Positions 18,573 through 27,073 of a stretch of 64,000 bases of DNA are shown here, in pieces (within the stretch, counting starts at the first letter, position 1; each line of letters starts with the position of its first letter). The notes beneath the pieces are model-generated. The model did not search any database. It saw nothing but the letters and a program-made list of their open reading frames with translations, and had not been told where the DNA came from. Source of the stretch: Flavobacterium sp. UGB4466 (GTDB taxonomy: Bacteria; Bacteroidota; Bacteroidia; Flavobacteriales; Flavobacteriaceae); contig NZ_CAGKLC010000002.1 in the NCBI RefSeq assembly GCF_903469665.1, positions 62,001 to 126,000 of the forward strand, given 5' to 3'. The position numbers and the translations under genes are program-made.

Positions 18573-18941
18573 TTATGGATTTAAAGCATATTCTTTAATT
18601 AAGGTTGAAGCCGGAATATGAAGTACTTCTGTTAAAATCCTGATTTGGTTTAAGGTTAGGGCTCTTTTTCGTTTAAAAATTTCGGATACTCTTGAGCGAC
18701 TGTTTAAAATAACCCCTAAATCGGCGTCTGTAATTCCATTTTGTTCCATCATAAATTTAATGGCTTCAATTGGGTCAGGTTCCGGAATGGGATAATTTAT
18801 TTGTTCGTATTTTTCTATGAGTGTAACCAAGATATCTAATTCATCACCTTCATCCGTATTGGGTTTCGCATCAAAAATAGCATTTACACGTTCTAAAGCA
18901 AGATCATAATCGTGTTCCGTTTTAATAGGTCGTATTTCCAT
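18573..18941 (-). CDS. higA: HigA-family antitoxin (XRE-type HTH)
   Basis: Antitoxin of a type II module, 122 aa. The C-terminal half is a helix-turn-helix: IKFMMEQNGITDADLGVIL followed by RSRVSEIFKRKRALTLNQI (residues about 64-104). The N-terminal part (EHDYDLALERVNAIFDAKPN, GDELDILVTLIEKYEQINYP) is the usual HigA dimer/toxin-binding extension of COG5499. It follows higB by 5 nt, the toxin-first order typical of higBA. It should bind the pair's promoter; palindromes with TTCCC/GGGAA cores lie there. Confidence 0.9.
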   Translation of the reverse strand: MEIRPIKTEHDYDLALERVNAIFDAKPNTDEGDELDILVTLIEKYEQINYPIPEPDPIEAIKFMMEQNGITDADLGVILNSRSRVSEIFKRKRALTLNQIRILTEVLHIPASTLIKEYALNP

Positions 18942-18946
18942 ATTAC

Positions 18947-19243
18947 TTATAAGTTTTTAATATCGTCAAGCTTGTCATAATCACGGTGGGTACCCACAAA
19001 TAGAATGTAGACAATTTGAGTTTCATAATTAATTTTTACAATTAAGCGATAATGATTTCCACAAATATTAAAAACGACTTTATTATGGCCAACAAAATCT
19101 GCAGAACCGAAGATTGCTTTTATAGTATTCGAATTATCAAAATTATTTTTATCAAAGATTTGATACCATGATAACAACTGTTGTTTTGCATTTGGGAAAC
19201 ATTCCCAAAAATTTTGCAAGGTTCTTTTGGCTATTATTCTCAT
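18947..19243 (-). CDS. higB: HigB-family mRNA interferase toxin
   Basis: A 98-aa RelE-superfamily toxin of the HigB type (MRIIAKRTLQNFWECFPNA start, then NICGNHYRLIVKINYETQ and VYILFVGTHRDYDKL). The C-terminal GTHxxYD motif is diagnostic. HigB toxins cleave mRNA on the ribosome. It is the first gene of the higBA pair, preceded by a -7 box TATCTTTG (19255-19262 on this strand) and a palindrome. The length is complete, so it looks functional. Confidence 0.92.
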   Translation of the reverse strand: MRIIAKRTLQNFWECFPNAKQQLLSWYQIFDKNNFDNSNTIKAIFGSADFVGHNKVVFNICGNHYRLIVKINYETQIVYILFVGTHRDYDKLDDIKNL

Positions 19244-19254
19244 AATGGATTAGA

Positions 19255-19287
19255 CAAAGATAAGTGTTTTTTCCCAATTCGGGAAAA
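19255..19287 (-). promoter_or_regulatory. higBA promoter and palindromic operator
   Basis: On the minus strand the -7 box is TATCTTTG at 19262-19255, with the palindrome TTTTCCC-gaatt-GGGAAAA just upstream at 19287-19269. This is the expected place for HigA autorepression. A second palindrome, TTTGGGAA-aca-TTCCCAAA, lies inside higB at 19191-19209. Confidence 0.6.
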
Positions 19288-19356
19288 GTTTTTAAAAAAC
19301 GAAACAAAAGTAGGTTATTGTTTACAAGTAAAAGGAGTATTAAAACTTTAAATAAC

Positions 19357-19388
19357 AAAAAATGCCTCTAAATATTTAGAGGCATTTT
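19357..19388. terminator. Terminator palindrome, right copy flanking HigBA
   Basis: Identical over 32 nt to 18540-18571. It lies between the HigBA promoter region and the dNK gene's 3' end, where it can terminate the kinase transcript. Confidence 0.8.
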
Positions 19389-19418
19389 CATTGGTGTAAA
19401 TTTGTGAAATTCGTGTTT

Positions 19419-20033
19419 CTAGAACAGTCCGTTTAATTCAGCATCAATTCTGTTAATGATGTTTCCTAAGTCTTCCGGATTATCTACGAAATTAATATTG
19501 TCAACATCAATAATCAATAATTTTCCTTTAGTGTATGTTTGTATCCACGCTTCATATCTTTCGTTCAGACGACTTAAATAGTCAATTGAAATAGAATTTT
19601 CGTAATCACGTCCGCGTTTGTGAATCTGTCCTACCAGATTTGGGATAGAGCTTCTCAGGTAAATTAACAAATCAGGAGCTTTTACTAATGACTCCATTAA
19701 TTCAAAAAGAGAAGTGTAATTTTCGAAGTCACGACTTGTCATCAATCCCATAGAATACAGGTTGGGAGCAAAAATATGGGCATCTTCATAAATGGTTCTG
19801 TCCTGAATAATTTTCTTTCCGCTTTCGCGAATTTGTAATATCTGGCGGAAACGACTGTTTAGAAAATAAATCTGAAGATTGAACGACCAACGCTCCATTT
19901 GATGGTAAAAATCATCTAAATACGGATTGTCAACTACATCTTCGTAATGAGGCTCCCATTTAAAATGTTTCGCCAACAATTTAGTTAAAGTAGTTTTTCC
20001 GGCTCCTATATTTCCTGCTATCGCTATGTGCAT
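19419..20033 (-). CDS. Deoxynucleoside kinase (dNK family)
   Basis: Phosphorylates deoxynucleosides in the salvage pathway. At 204 aa it has a P-loop at the very N terminus (IAIAGNIGAGKTTLTKLLA), the dNK family motif with the catalytic Glu in EPHYEDVVDNPYLDDFY, the DRT box in IIQDRTIYEDAHIFA, and the LID-type RGRDYENSISIDYL. It resembles the deoxyadenosine/deoxyguanosine kinases of Bacillus and Bacteroidota, but substrate preference cannot be decided. Its start overlaps the upstream gene's stop in a TAATG junction, implying translational coupling. Confidence 0.9.
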   Translation of the reverse strand: MHIAIAGNIGAGKTTLTKLLAKHFKWEPHYEDVVDNPYLDDFYHQMERWSFNLQIYFLNSRFRQILQIRESGKKIIQDRTIYEDAHIFAPNLYSMGLMTSRDFENYTSLFELMESLVKAPDLLIYLRSSIPNLVGQIHKRGRDYENSISIDYLSRLNERYEAWIQTYTKGKLLIIDVDNINFVDNPEDLGNIINRIDAELNGLF

Positions 20034-20851
20034 TACGGTGTTACGATTTTATAATTTGTGATTTCTTTAGCTGTAAAAATAGATAAAATTTGGTCTTTGT
20101 AATAGAATTTGTCGAAGGATTTTTCTAAAATCTCAATTTCAGAAAATGCATTGGATTCCGGACTTGTAATATCTTTAAAATACAACAAATTAGCCTTGCT
20201 GAAAAGATATTGATGATGGTTCATAATTTCGACAGCATCATATTCGGGGATTTTGCCCAAAGCCGTTATTTTTCCGAAAATGGTACACGAGAACCAATTG
20301 TTTTTTTTGTCAATCCAATAAAAAGTATTGAAATCGGTCAGGTAATATTTTATAGGTTCTGTTAATGGTGTAGAAACCGTTTTATATTCATTATTCAGAT
20401 AATCAAAAAGACCAATTTGCTGATTTAAAGAATTGTAAATCCACAATTGATTTTGCGCTGACATTCCAATTGCCGAAACGATAATTGGGGTGTTGCTAAA
20501 CGAAAAATTAATTTCAGTAATTTTATTCAGTTGATTGTCGAGTAAAACCACTGTATTGAAGTTTTCGTAAAACAAAACTATTTTAAGCGGATTCTGTAAG
20601 TCGACTTTCGTGATCGTTCCGAGAGAAACATTTTTATATTCGAAAACCTCTTTTTCTTTGATTTTGGAGAAGACATTATTTTTGATTTGATAATAGTATC
20701 CAAACGAATCATAGCCTAAAAACTGATCGATATTATTAGCAAAATGAGAGACTGGGACTGCCTTTATTTTTAGGTTTTGCGAAAAGACAGTTGAGAAAGA
20801 ACAGATCACAAAAAGAAAGGATAAAAGAAAAGGATGTGTTGCTCTGTTCAT
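20033..20851 (-). CDS. Secreted protein of unknown function, probable beta-propeller
   Basis: A 272-aa protein starting at the ATG at 20851, which directly begins a signal peptide (MNRATHPFLLSFLFVICSFS, cleavage near VFSQ). The mature chain is made of short repeated strands with hydrophobic-polar alternation (KIVLFYENFNTVVLLDNQLN, NQLWIYNSLNQQIGLFDYLN, NTFYWIDKKNNWFSCTIFGK) that look like blades of a WD40/NHL-like propeller. I recognise no catalytic motif. It is translationally coupled to the downstream deoxynucleoside kinase (TAATG), an odd pairing of a periplasmic with a cytoplasmic protein. Confidence 0.7.
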   Translation of the reverse strand: MNRATHPFLLSFLFVICSFSTVFSQNLKIKAVPVSHFANNIDQFLGYDSFGYYYQIKNNVFSKIKEKEVFEYKNVSLGTITKVDLQNPLKIVLFYENFNTVVLLDNQLNKITEINFSFSNTPIIVSAIGMSAQNQLWIYNSLNQQIGLFDYLNNEYKTVSTPLTEPIKYYLTDFNTFYWIDKKNNWFSCTIFGKITALGKIPEYDAVEIMNHHQYLFSKANLLYFKDITSPESNAFSEIEILEKSFDKFYYKDQILSIFTAKEITNYKIVTP

Positions 20852-21074
20852 GATGTTTACGTTTCTAAGAGCCAAATTACAAAAAACTACAGTAGAAATG
20901 GCGCAAAACGCTGTTATTTAGATTTTGCCGCTTTCGGAATTGTAATGGTCTGATAAATAATTGATTTTATCTATATCTTAAGGGAGTTGATCTATTTAAT
21001 TTTTTGCATTTTAAAATAAACAATACATTTGAGTATAAGTTTATTAGACCAAATTCACTTTTAAAGATAACACA

Positions 21075-21974
21075 ATGAAAAAAGCAATCTATTATATGTC
21101 GTTGATGCTTGTAATCACACAGATGCAGGCTCAGAAAGATTTTCAGGGAATGGCCGTTTACGAATCGAAAACACAGGCTCCAAAAATGGGAGAAATACGT
21201 GCGAATCGTGAAATTACACCCGAAATGCAAAAGAACATGGAAGAGCGAATGAAGAAAATGCTCGAAAAAACATTTGTTCTGAATTTTGATAAATCGGCTT
21301 CTATTTATAAGGAAGAAGAAAAATTGGAAACCCCAGGGCAACAAGGAGGTGGAATGAGGGTTATGGTGAATTCCTTTATGGGCGGTGGAGGAACTTTTTA
21401 TAAAGATGTCAAAGCCAAAACCTACACGGTAGATAAGGAATTTATGGGTAAAGAATTTCTGGTAATAGATTCCCTGCCGAAGTTAAACTGGAAAATGGAA
21501 TCTGAAACGAAACAAATTGGTGGATACACTTGTTATAAAGCCACAGCAGTAAAAGAAGCCAGCAAAACAGATTTTAGGAATCTCAGACCTAAAAACAAAG
21601 AGGAGAAAAAAGACGATAGCGGTAAGGCTTCCGGAGAAACGAAGACCAATTTTGCGGATAATTTCGAAATGCCCAAAGAGATTATTATAACTGCCTGGTA
21701 CTCGCCGGAGATTCCGGTAAATCAGGGACCTGAGAATTATTGGGGATTACCGGGTTTAATACTTGAAGTAAATGATGGAAGAACTACTATTCTATGTTCT
21801 AAAATTGTATTGAATGCCAAAGATAAAATTGAAATCAAACCTTCAAAAAAAGGGAAGGTGATTTCGCAGAAGGACTATGACGAAACGGTCATAAAAAAAA
21901 TGGAAGAGTTGAGAGAAATGAACCGCGGTCGTGAAGGCGGTCCGGGAGGTGGTCCGGTATTGATAAGACGTTAA
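21075..21974 (+). CDS. GLPGLI family protein
   Basis: A 299-aa secreted protein of the GLPGLI family, named for the motif seen here as WGLPGLILEVNDG near residue 228. The signal peptide is MKKAIYYMSLMLVITQMQAQ. The mature protein begins with the typical FQGMAVYESKTQ strand and has a conserved TCYKATA segment. The C terminus ends in a low-complexity GREGGPGGGP stretch. The function of the family is unknown, but it is habitually paired with a carboxypeptidase-like TonB-type receptor, which is the next gene, 30 nt downstream. Confidence 0.9.
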   Translation: MKKAIYYMSLMLVITQMQAQKDFQGMAVYESKTQAPKMGEIRANREITPEMQKNMEERMKKMLEKTFVLNFDKSASIYKEEEKLETPGQQGGGMRVMVNSFMGGGGTFYKDVKAKTYTVDKEFMGKEFLVIDSLPKLNWKMESETKQIGGYTCYKATAVKEASKTDFRNLRPKNKEEKKDDSGKASGETKTNFADNFEMPKEIIITAWYSPEIPVNQGPENYWGLPGLILEVNDGRTTILCSKIVLNAKDKIEIKPSKKGKVISQKDYDETVIKKMEELREMNRGREGGPGGGPVLIRR

Positions 21975-22004
21975 TTTATAGCACATCATTTTTAGCTTTT
22001 TCCA

Positions 22005-24692
22005 ATGAAAAATATATTTGTTTTCGTTATTTTTTTAATGACGTCTCTTTGTGTTGCCCAAACTGTACGTTTTGATGGTTTTATTCAGGACGAAAAAAAG
22101 AATCCATTGGAAATGGCCAATGTGATGGCGGTTAATACGGCTACAAAAGCTATGGATTCGTACGGAATTACCAATGACAAAGGAAAGTTTCAGCTGACAT
22201 TGAAGCCTAATACTTCTTATTCCATCAAGATAAGTTACCTCGGGATGAAATCAAAAGAAATTGCGATTTCAACCCAAACCGCGAATATCGCCCAGAATAT
22301 AGTGATGGACGATGCCGGAATTGAATTAGAGGGTGTTGAGATAGTGCGTGAAATGCCGGTGTCGATTAAAGGCGATACTATCGTTTACAATGCCGATTCT
22401 TTTAAATCCGGAACCGAAAAAAAGCTGGAAGATGTATTGAAAAAACTGCCGGGTGTTGAGGTAAATGCCGATGGAGAGATTGAAGTCGAAGGCAAAAAAG
22501 TCAGTAAATTAATGGTCGAAGGAAAAGACTTTTTTGATGGGGATACGAAACTCGGGGTTAAAAATATTCCGGCCGATGCCATTGATAAAATTCAGGTTCT
22601 GAGAAATTACAATGAAGTCAAAGCACTAAAAGGTCTGGAAAACGATCAGGACAATGTCGCGATGAATATCAAACTTAAGGAAGGTAAAAAGAACTTTTGG
22701 TTTGGCGATGTGACCGCCGGGATTGGCGTTGCAGAACTTGACAGCCGTTATATCATCAATCCGAAATTGTTTTACTACAGCCCGGAATACAGTATCAATC
22801 TCATTACCAATTTTAATAATATTGGGGAGTTGCCACTTACAGCACAGGATTATTTTAAATTCACAGGAGGATTTAAGAATATGATGAAAAAAGGAGGAAG
22901 CAATTTTAATGTTTCGTCTAATGATTTGGGAATTTCGATTTTGAGAAACAATCGCGCTAAAGAAATTGAAACGAAATTTGGGGCAACAAACTTTGCTTAT
23001 ACCGTTACAAAAAAATGGAACATCAGCGGTTTTGGGATATTATCTACTTCGAAAACTGATCTCGAAACCAAATCGAAAACAACTATTTTAGATTCCGGAA
23101 ACGAACAAAAAAGGGATGAATTAACGCATCAAAAAAATAATTTGGGACTTTTTAAACTCAGTTCGAGTTATAAACCCAACGAAAAATTCCAGTTTGATTA
23201 CGATATCTTAACCAAATTATCCAAACAAAATGAAGATACCAGTCTGCTGCGTGAATCAGTTGTGAGTAACATTTCGGCTTTGGAAACCATTTTGACCAAT
23301 AAAAGACAGGATCCAACTTCGGTAAATCAGGATTTGAGTCTCTATTACACTCAGAGCGATAAAAACATCTTCGCTTTTGAAATGCAGCATTTGTATCAGG
23401 ATGAAAATCCGTTTTACAATGCCAACTTACGTACGCAGCCCTTTGATCTGGCTGGTTATATTTCCGGACAAAACAGAAACGATTTGAACCAGGAGCGGTT
23501 CGTAAAAACCAATAAAATCGATGCTAAATTGGATTACTACTATATGGTGACACCCAAAAGTAACATCAATATTACGCTCGGAAATACATTTTCGTATCAG
23601 GATTTTAATTCTCATATTTTTCAGATTTTGGACAATGGAACTAAAAATGATCTGAATGATCCCACGAATAACAATCAGGTACAGTACAATTTTAATGATG
23701 CATTTCTGGGATTTCACTATAAAATACTTGCCGGTAAATTTACATTGACCCCTGGAGTCAGTGTGCATACTTACAACATGAAAAATACACAATCAGGAAC
23801 CGGCTATTCGCAAAACTTTATGAAAGTATTGCCTGATTTTTTTGCCTTGTATCAAATCAAAAAATCAGAAACGTTAACTTATAATTTCTCTTTATCTAAC
23901 GATTTTACCGATATCAATCAATTGGCTTCGGGCTACGTTTTGTCCGATTACAGCAGTTTGTTCAGAGGAAACCGTTATCTGGAGAATGCCACATCGCAAG
24001 TGCATTCACTACGTTATTTCAAATACAACATGTTCAATTTCGAGAATATTTTTGCCAATGCGACCTATACTAAAAAAGTAGATGCTATCAAAACAAAAGC
24101 AAATTTTGAAGGGATAAACCAGTCTTCATCGCCATATAATTCGAACCTGGCCGACGAAACTTTTACCGGAATGGGGAATTACGGACGTTCTTTCCTGAAA
24201 AACTATAAAGCTTCTGTTAACGCCAGTTTCAATTGGTCAAAATTCAATAACATTCAGAACAACGTACTGGCAACTACCGAAAGTTTTAGTCAAAGTTATA
24301 CCGTAAGAGCTTCAACAAACTATAAAAACTTTCCGAACATCGAATTTGGATATAATGCACTAATTAACAAATACAGTGGATCAACGTTTTATACGGATAA
24401 GCCTTTTGCCAGATTGGATTATTACTTCCTGAAAAGTTTCTCGTTTGTTTCGGAATATGAATTTTACCATTATTACAACGGCAACAAAACGGTGGATAAC
24501 GAATATGATTTTTTAAGTGCCAGTTTAATTTATCAAAAAAAGGACAGCAAATGGGAGTATAAAATTGCAGCTACTAACCTCTTAAATACAAAGTACCTTA
24601 ATGACGACAGCTTCTCACAGTTTTCTACAAGGGTTTCCCAATATACGGTACAAGCCCGTTACATCATCTTTTCGATGAAATATAATTTATAG
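22005..24692 (+). CDS. TonB-dependent-receptor-like outer membrane protein
   Basis: An 895-aa outer-membrane protein. Signal peptide MKNIFVFVIFLMTSLCVAQ, then a CarboxypepD_reg-like domain at residues 22-105 (FDGFIQDEKKNPLEMANVMA), a plug-like region (VYNADSFKSGTEKKLEDVLK, LPGVEVNADGEIEVEGKKVS) and a long C-terminal barrel of the OMP_b-brl_3 type ending in ARYIIFSMKYNL. No classic TonB box was identified. It forms a two-gene unit with the GLPGLI gene. The ligand is unknown; related pairs are often suspected in metal or peptide handling. Confidence 0.85.
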   Translation: MKNIFVFVIFLMTSLCVAQTVRFDGFIQDEKKNPLEMANVMAVNTATKAMDSYGITNDKGKFQLTLKPNTSYSIKISYLGMKSKEIAISTQTANIAQNIVMDDAGIELEGVEIVREMPVSIKGDTIVYNADSFKSGTEKKLEDVLKKLPGVEVNADGEIEVEGKKVSKLMVEGKDFFDGDTKLGVKNIPADAIDKIQVLRNYNEVKALKGLENDQDNVAMNIKLKEGKKNFWFGDVTAGIGVAELDSRYIINPKLFYYSPEYSINLITNFNNIGELPLTAQDYFKFTGGFKNMMKKGGSNFNVSSNDLGISILRNNRAKEIETKFGATNFAYTVTKKWNISGFGILSTSKTDLETKSKTTILDSGNEQKRDELTHQKNNLGLFKLSSSYKPNEKFQFDYDILTKLSKQNEDTSLLRESVVSNISALETILTNKRQDPTSVNQDLSLYYTQSDKNIFAFEMQHLYQDENPFYNANLRTQPFDLAGYISGQNRNDLNQERFVKTNKIDAKLDYYYMVTPKSNINITLGNTFSYQDFNSHIFQILDNGTKNDLNDPTNNNQVQYNFNDAFLGFHYKILAGKFTLTPGVSVHTYNMKNTQSGTGYSQNFMKVLPDFFALYQIKKSETLTYNFSLSNDFTDINQLASGYVLSDYSSLFRGNRYLENATSQVHSLRYFKYNMFNFENIFANATYTKKVDAIKTKANFEGINQSSSPYNSNLADETFTGMGNYGRSFLKNYKASVNASFNWSKFNNIQNNVLATTESFSQSYTVRASTNYKNFPNIEFGYNALINKYSGSTFYTDKPFARLDYYFLKSFSFVSEYEFYHYYNGNKTVDNEYDFLSASLIYQKKDSKWEYKIAATNLLNTKYLNDDSFSQFSTRVSQYTVQARYIIFSMKYNL

Positions 24693-24783
24693 TATTTTGA
24701 GTACAAAGTACGGACTTTCAGTACTCGATTTTAATTAGAATACGGTATCTTTACGCGCGATATTAACAACCAAAATTTTGAAC

Positions 24784-27009
24784 ATGCGCAATTTTACCTG
24801 GAGTTTTTTAATGTTTTTTTGTTTCGTTTTTACTTCTTTTTCTCAAACAAAAACGCTTGAAAAAGGAACTTATCTTTCTACCAATAAAGGTCAGAAGATC
24901 AAACTGAATTTATTAGAGAATAACAAATACGAATTGGTTTTTTATTCCGGCGATTATCAGATAAAGGGAGATTCGGTATCATTTACTTCAATTGACAAGC
25001 CGGAAAGTGGCTTTGATCTTGTTTTTAAAAATGATAAAAAGGCCAAAAAAGTTAAAATTAAATTTATTAATCCGTCTTATTATTCCTTTTTTATTGGTTC
25101 GCAAAACGGATCGAATGAGATTAAGTACCAACGATTATCAGATATTTGGAGCCAGGAAAATGTAGAAAGTGCCAATCCTGATGCTGAATTTGAAATTGAC
25201 CGTGCAGATTACCTGTATTTGGTTTTCGAAGATTATAAGGGAGAAAGTAAAGTTTCGAAATTTGCTTTGCCAAAAGAAGTCTCAGAGGTAACGATCAACT
25301 ACCAACCCGATCTTTTTGGGAATTTGAATATTTCCGGTTTCTTTAATAAAAATACAAATGAACTTATGGTTTCGGAGAAGTCCGGAAAGGATCCGTTAGT
25401 TTTTGTTAACCAAAAAAATGCCCAGCCTGAAAAAACGTCAAAAGTAGTTCCGCTGGAAATTAAGAGTATTGTAAATTGGACTTATCCGGGGAAAGATATT
25501 GCAGAGAGTGAAGAGTATGCCGTAGTAGTCGATTCTGCTGCTACAGCGGCTGATTCTGTATATGTTCCTGAAATTTATGATTTTAAATTCAAAATTCAAG
25601 ACAATCTTAAAAGTGCTCTCGCGGCAACTGCAGCTGATAAAACTAAATTCTTGGTTGTGGCAGTTGATACTAAAAATCCTTCTGCAAAAAAGGATTTTGA
25701 TACTTTTATTGAAAAACAGGAATCTCTTTTGGGCGTTCATATGGCTACTGCTTATAGCGCAGAAAATGATTCTTTTAATTTTTATCTGGCCAATGCCAAT
25801 GATAAAAAATGGCTGAAATCAGTTAAAATTACGGATGATAAAAGTTTGATTGTCTTAAATGAGAATGGGGACGTTTTAGCAAGTGCAAAATCCACATTGT
25901 TGGAAAAAGAAGCACTTTTTGATATCTACTCGGATTTTGCCAGACAACTAAAAATTGCAGATACTTATTATTCGCTCGGCAAAGTGGTAAAAAATAAAAA
26001 AGCAAGTGACGAAGATTTAATTGCAGCATTCCGAAAATCAGTTCTATCTTATGATTTTGGAAATTATTATACAATATACGACCAAACCAATCAAGAGGAC
26101 TTTAAATTTGCCAATACTAAGGTGGATCTAAAAGAAGTGACTCCGGTATGGAAAAAACTAATTGAGACACATCAAAAAGATACGAAACCAAATATGTATC
26201 TGGTGGAGACTATTTTGAAAGAAATCAAAAATCAGGGATTCTCTAAACAAGTTTCGAAAGAAGATAAAGTTTTAAATGATACTGATTTTCTTTCAATCGA
26301 TTATTTAATCAAACATTATGATGCTATTGATGCGGAGCGTTTAGTATACAATGAAAAAGAAGGAGAGAAACACAATATGGGAAGTCTAAATCAAGAAATT
26401 GCAGGAGCTTTACAGCAAAACAAGAATATCGTGTCAAATGAAGCTTCCGTTGCAGGTAACCAGGACAAAACAATCTCGGTCTACAAAAAACTAATTGCAG
26501 CCGGAAAAGGAAATTTTGAGACCTATCAGAATTATTTAGCTTATTTAGCTGAAACAGCTGACAACGATGGCTCTAATGGAGCTTATTTGAAAGAATTCAA
26601 TGCTTATTTTACTACAAATCTGGGAGATAAAGGAAATGTAATTGAAAGATTGGATCAGATGTTTGGGGCATTAGGGACTGATTCTGAATATGGTTTCAAT
26701 GGTTGGAACTGGTTTAAGGAATACCATTCTAATCTTTGTAATTCAGCGGCATGGACAGTAGTATCAAGACCTGGAAATACCGATTTTTTAAAATCAGCAA
26801 TAGGATGGTCTGAGTATAGCCTTGCCGTTACAAAGAACAATCCTTATTACTTGGATACCCTGGCGCAGTTGTATTATAAAGACGGACAAAAAAACAAAGC
26901 AATCGAGACACAAATTTTGGCTGCTAAATATCTGAACAGTGAAGTTGAAGAACAAACAGCAGTGGAGATCAGAGAGACACTAACAAAAATGCAAAACGGA
27001 ACCTATTAA
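24784..27009 (+). CDS. Secreted protein with thioredoxin-like and TPR regions, unknown function
   Basis: A 741-aa protein. An in-frame TTG lies 6 nt upstream, but ATG at 24784 begins the signal peptide (MRNFTWSFLMFFCFVFTSFS). Residues 25-110 are a beta-rich segment; a central part around residues 285-370 (TKFLVVAVDTKNPSAKKDFD) resembles a thioredoxin-like fold without a CxxC; residues 640-735 look like TPR helices (AIGWSEYSLAVTKNNPYYLD, LAQLYYKDGQKNKAIETQIL). The modular order recalls Bacteroidota thioredoxin-family lipoproteins, but there is no lipobox. The gene ends at a strong convergent terminator. Confidence 0.65.
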   Translation: MRNFTWSFLMFFCFVFTSFSQTKTLEKGTYLSTNKGQKIKLNLLENNKYELVFYSGDYQIKGDSVSFTSIDKPESGFDLVFKNDKKAKKVKIKFINPSYYSFFIGSQNGSNEIKYQRLSDIWSQENVESANPDAEFEIDRADYLYLVFEDYKGESKVSKFALPKEVSEVTINYQPDLFGNLNISGFFNKNTNELMVSEKSGKDPLVFVNQKNAQPEKTSKVVPLEIKSIVNWTYPGKDIAESEEYAVVVDSAATAADSVYVPEIYDFKFKIQDNLKSALAATAADKTKFLVVAVDTKNPSAKKDFDTFIEKQESLLGVHMATAYSAENDSFNFYLANANDKKWLKSVKITDDKSLIVLNENGDVLASAKSTLLEKEALFDIYSDFARQLKIADTYYSLGKVVKNKKASDEDLIAAFRKSVLSYDFGNYYTIYDQTNQEDFKFANTKVDLKEVTPVWKKLIETHQKDTKPNMYLVETILKEIKNQGFSKQVSKEDKVLNDTDFLSIDYLIKHYDAIDAERLVYNEKEGEKHNMGSLNQEIAGALQQNKNIVSNEASVAGNQDKTISVYKKLIAAGKGNFETYQNYLAYLAETADNDGSNGAYLKEFNAYFTTNLGDKGNVIERLDQMFGALGTDSEYGFNGWNWFKEYHSNLCNSAAWTVVSRPGNTDFLKSAIGWSEYSLAVTKNNPYYLDTLAQLYYKDGQKNKAIETQILAAKYLNSEVEEQTAVEIRETLTKMQNGTY

Positions 27010-27030
27010 AATAGAAGTGTTTCGTAAAGT

Positions 27031-27073
27031 AATACCCCGACAGTTTTCAGGAACTGTCGGGGGTATTTTTTTA
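27031..27073. terminator. Bidirectional terminator between convergent genes
   Basis: Stem AATACCCCGACAGTT / AACTGTCGGGGGTATT with a TTCAGG loop and T tract; shared by the secreted-protein gene and the DUF4153 gene. Confidence 0.92.
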
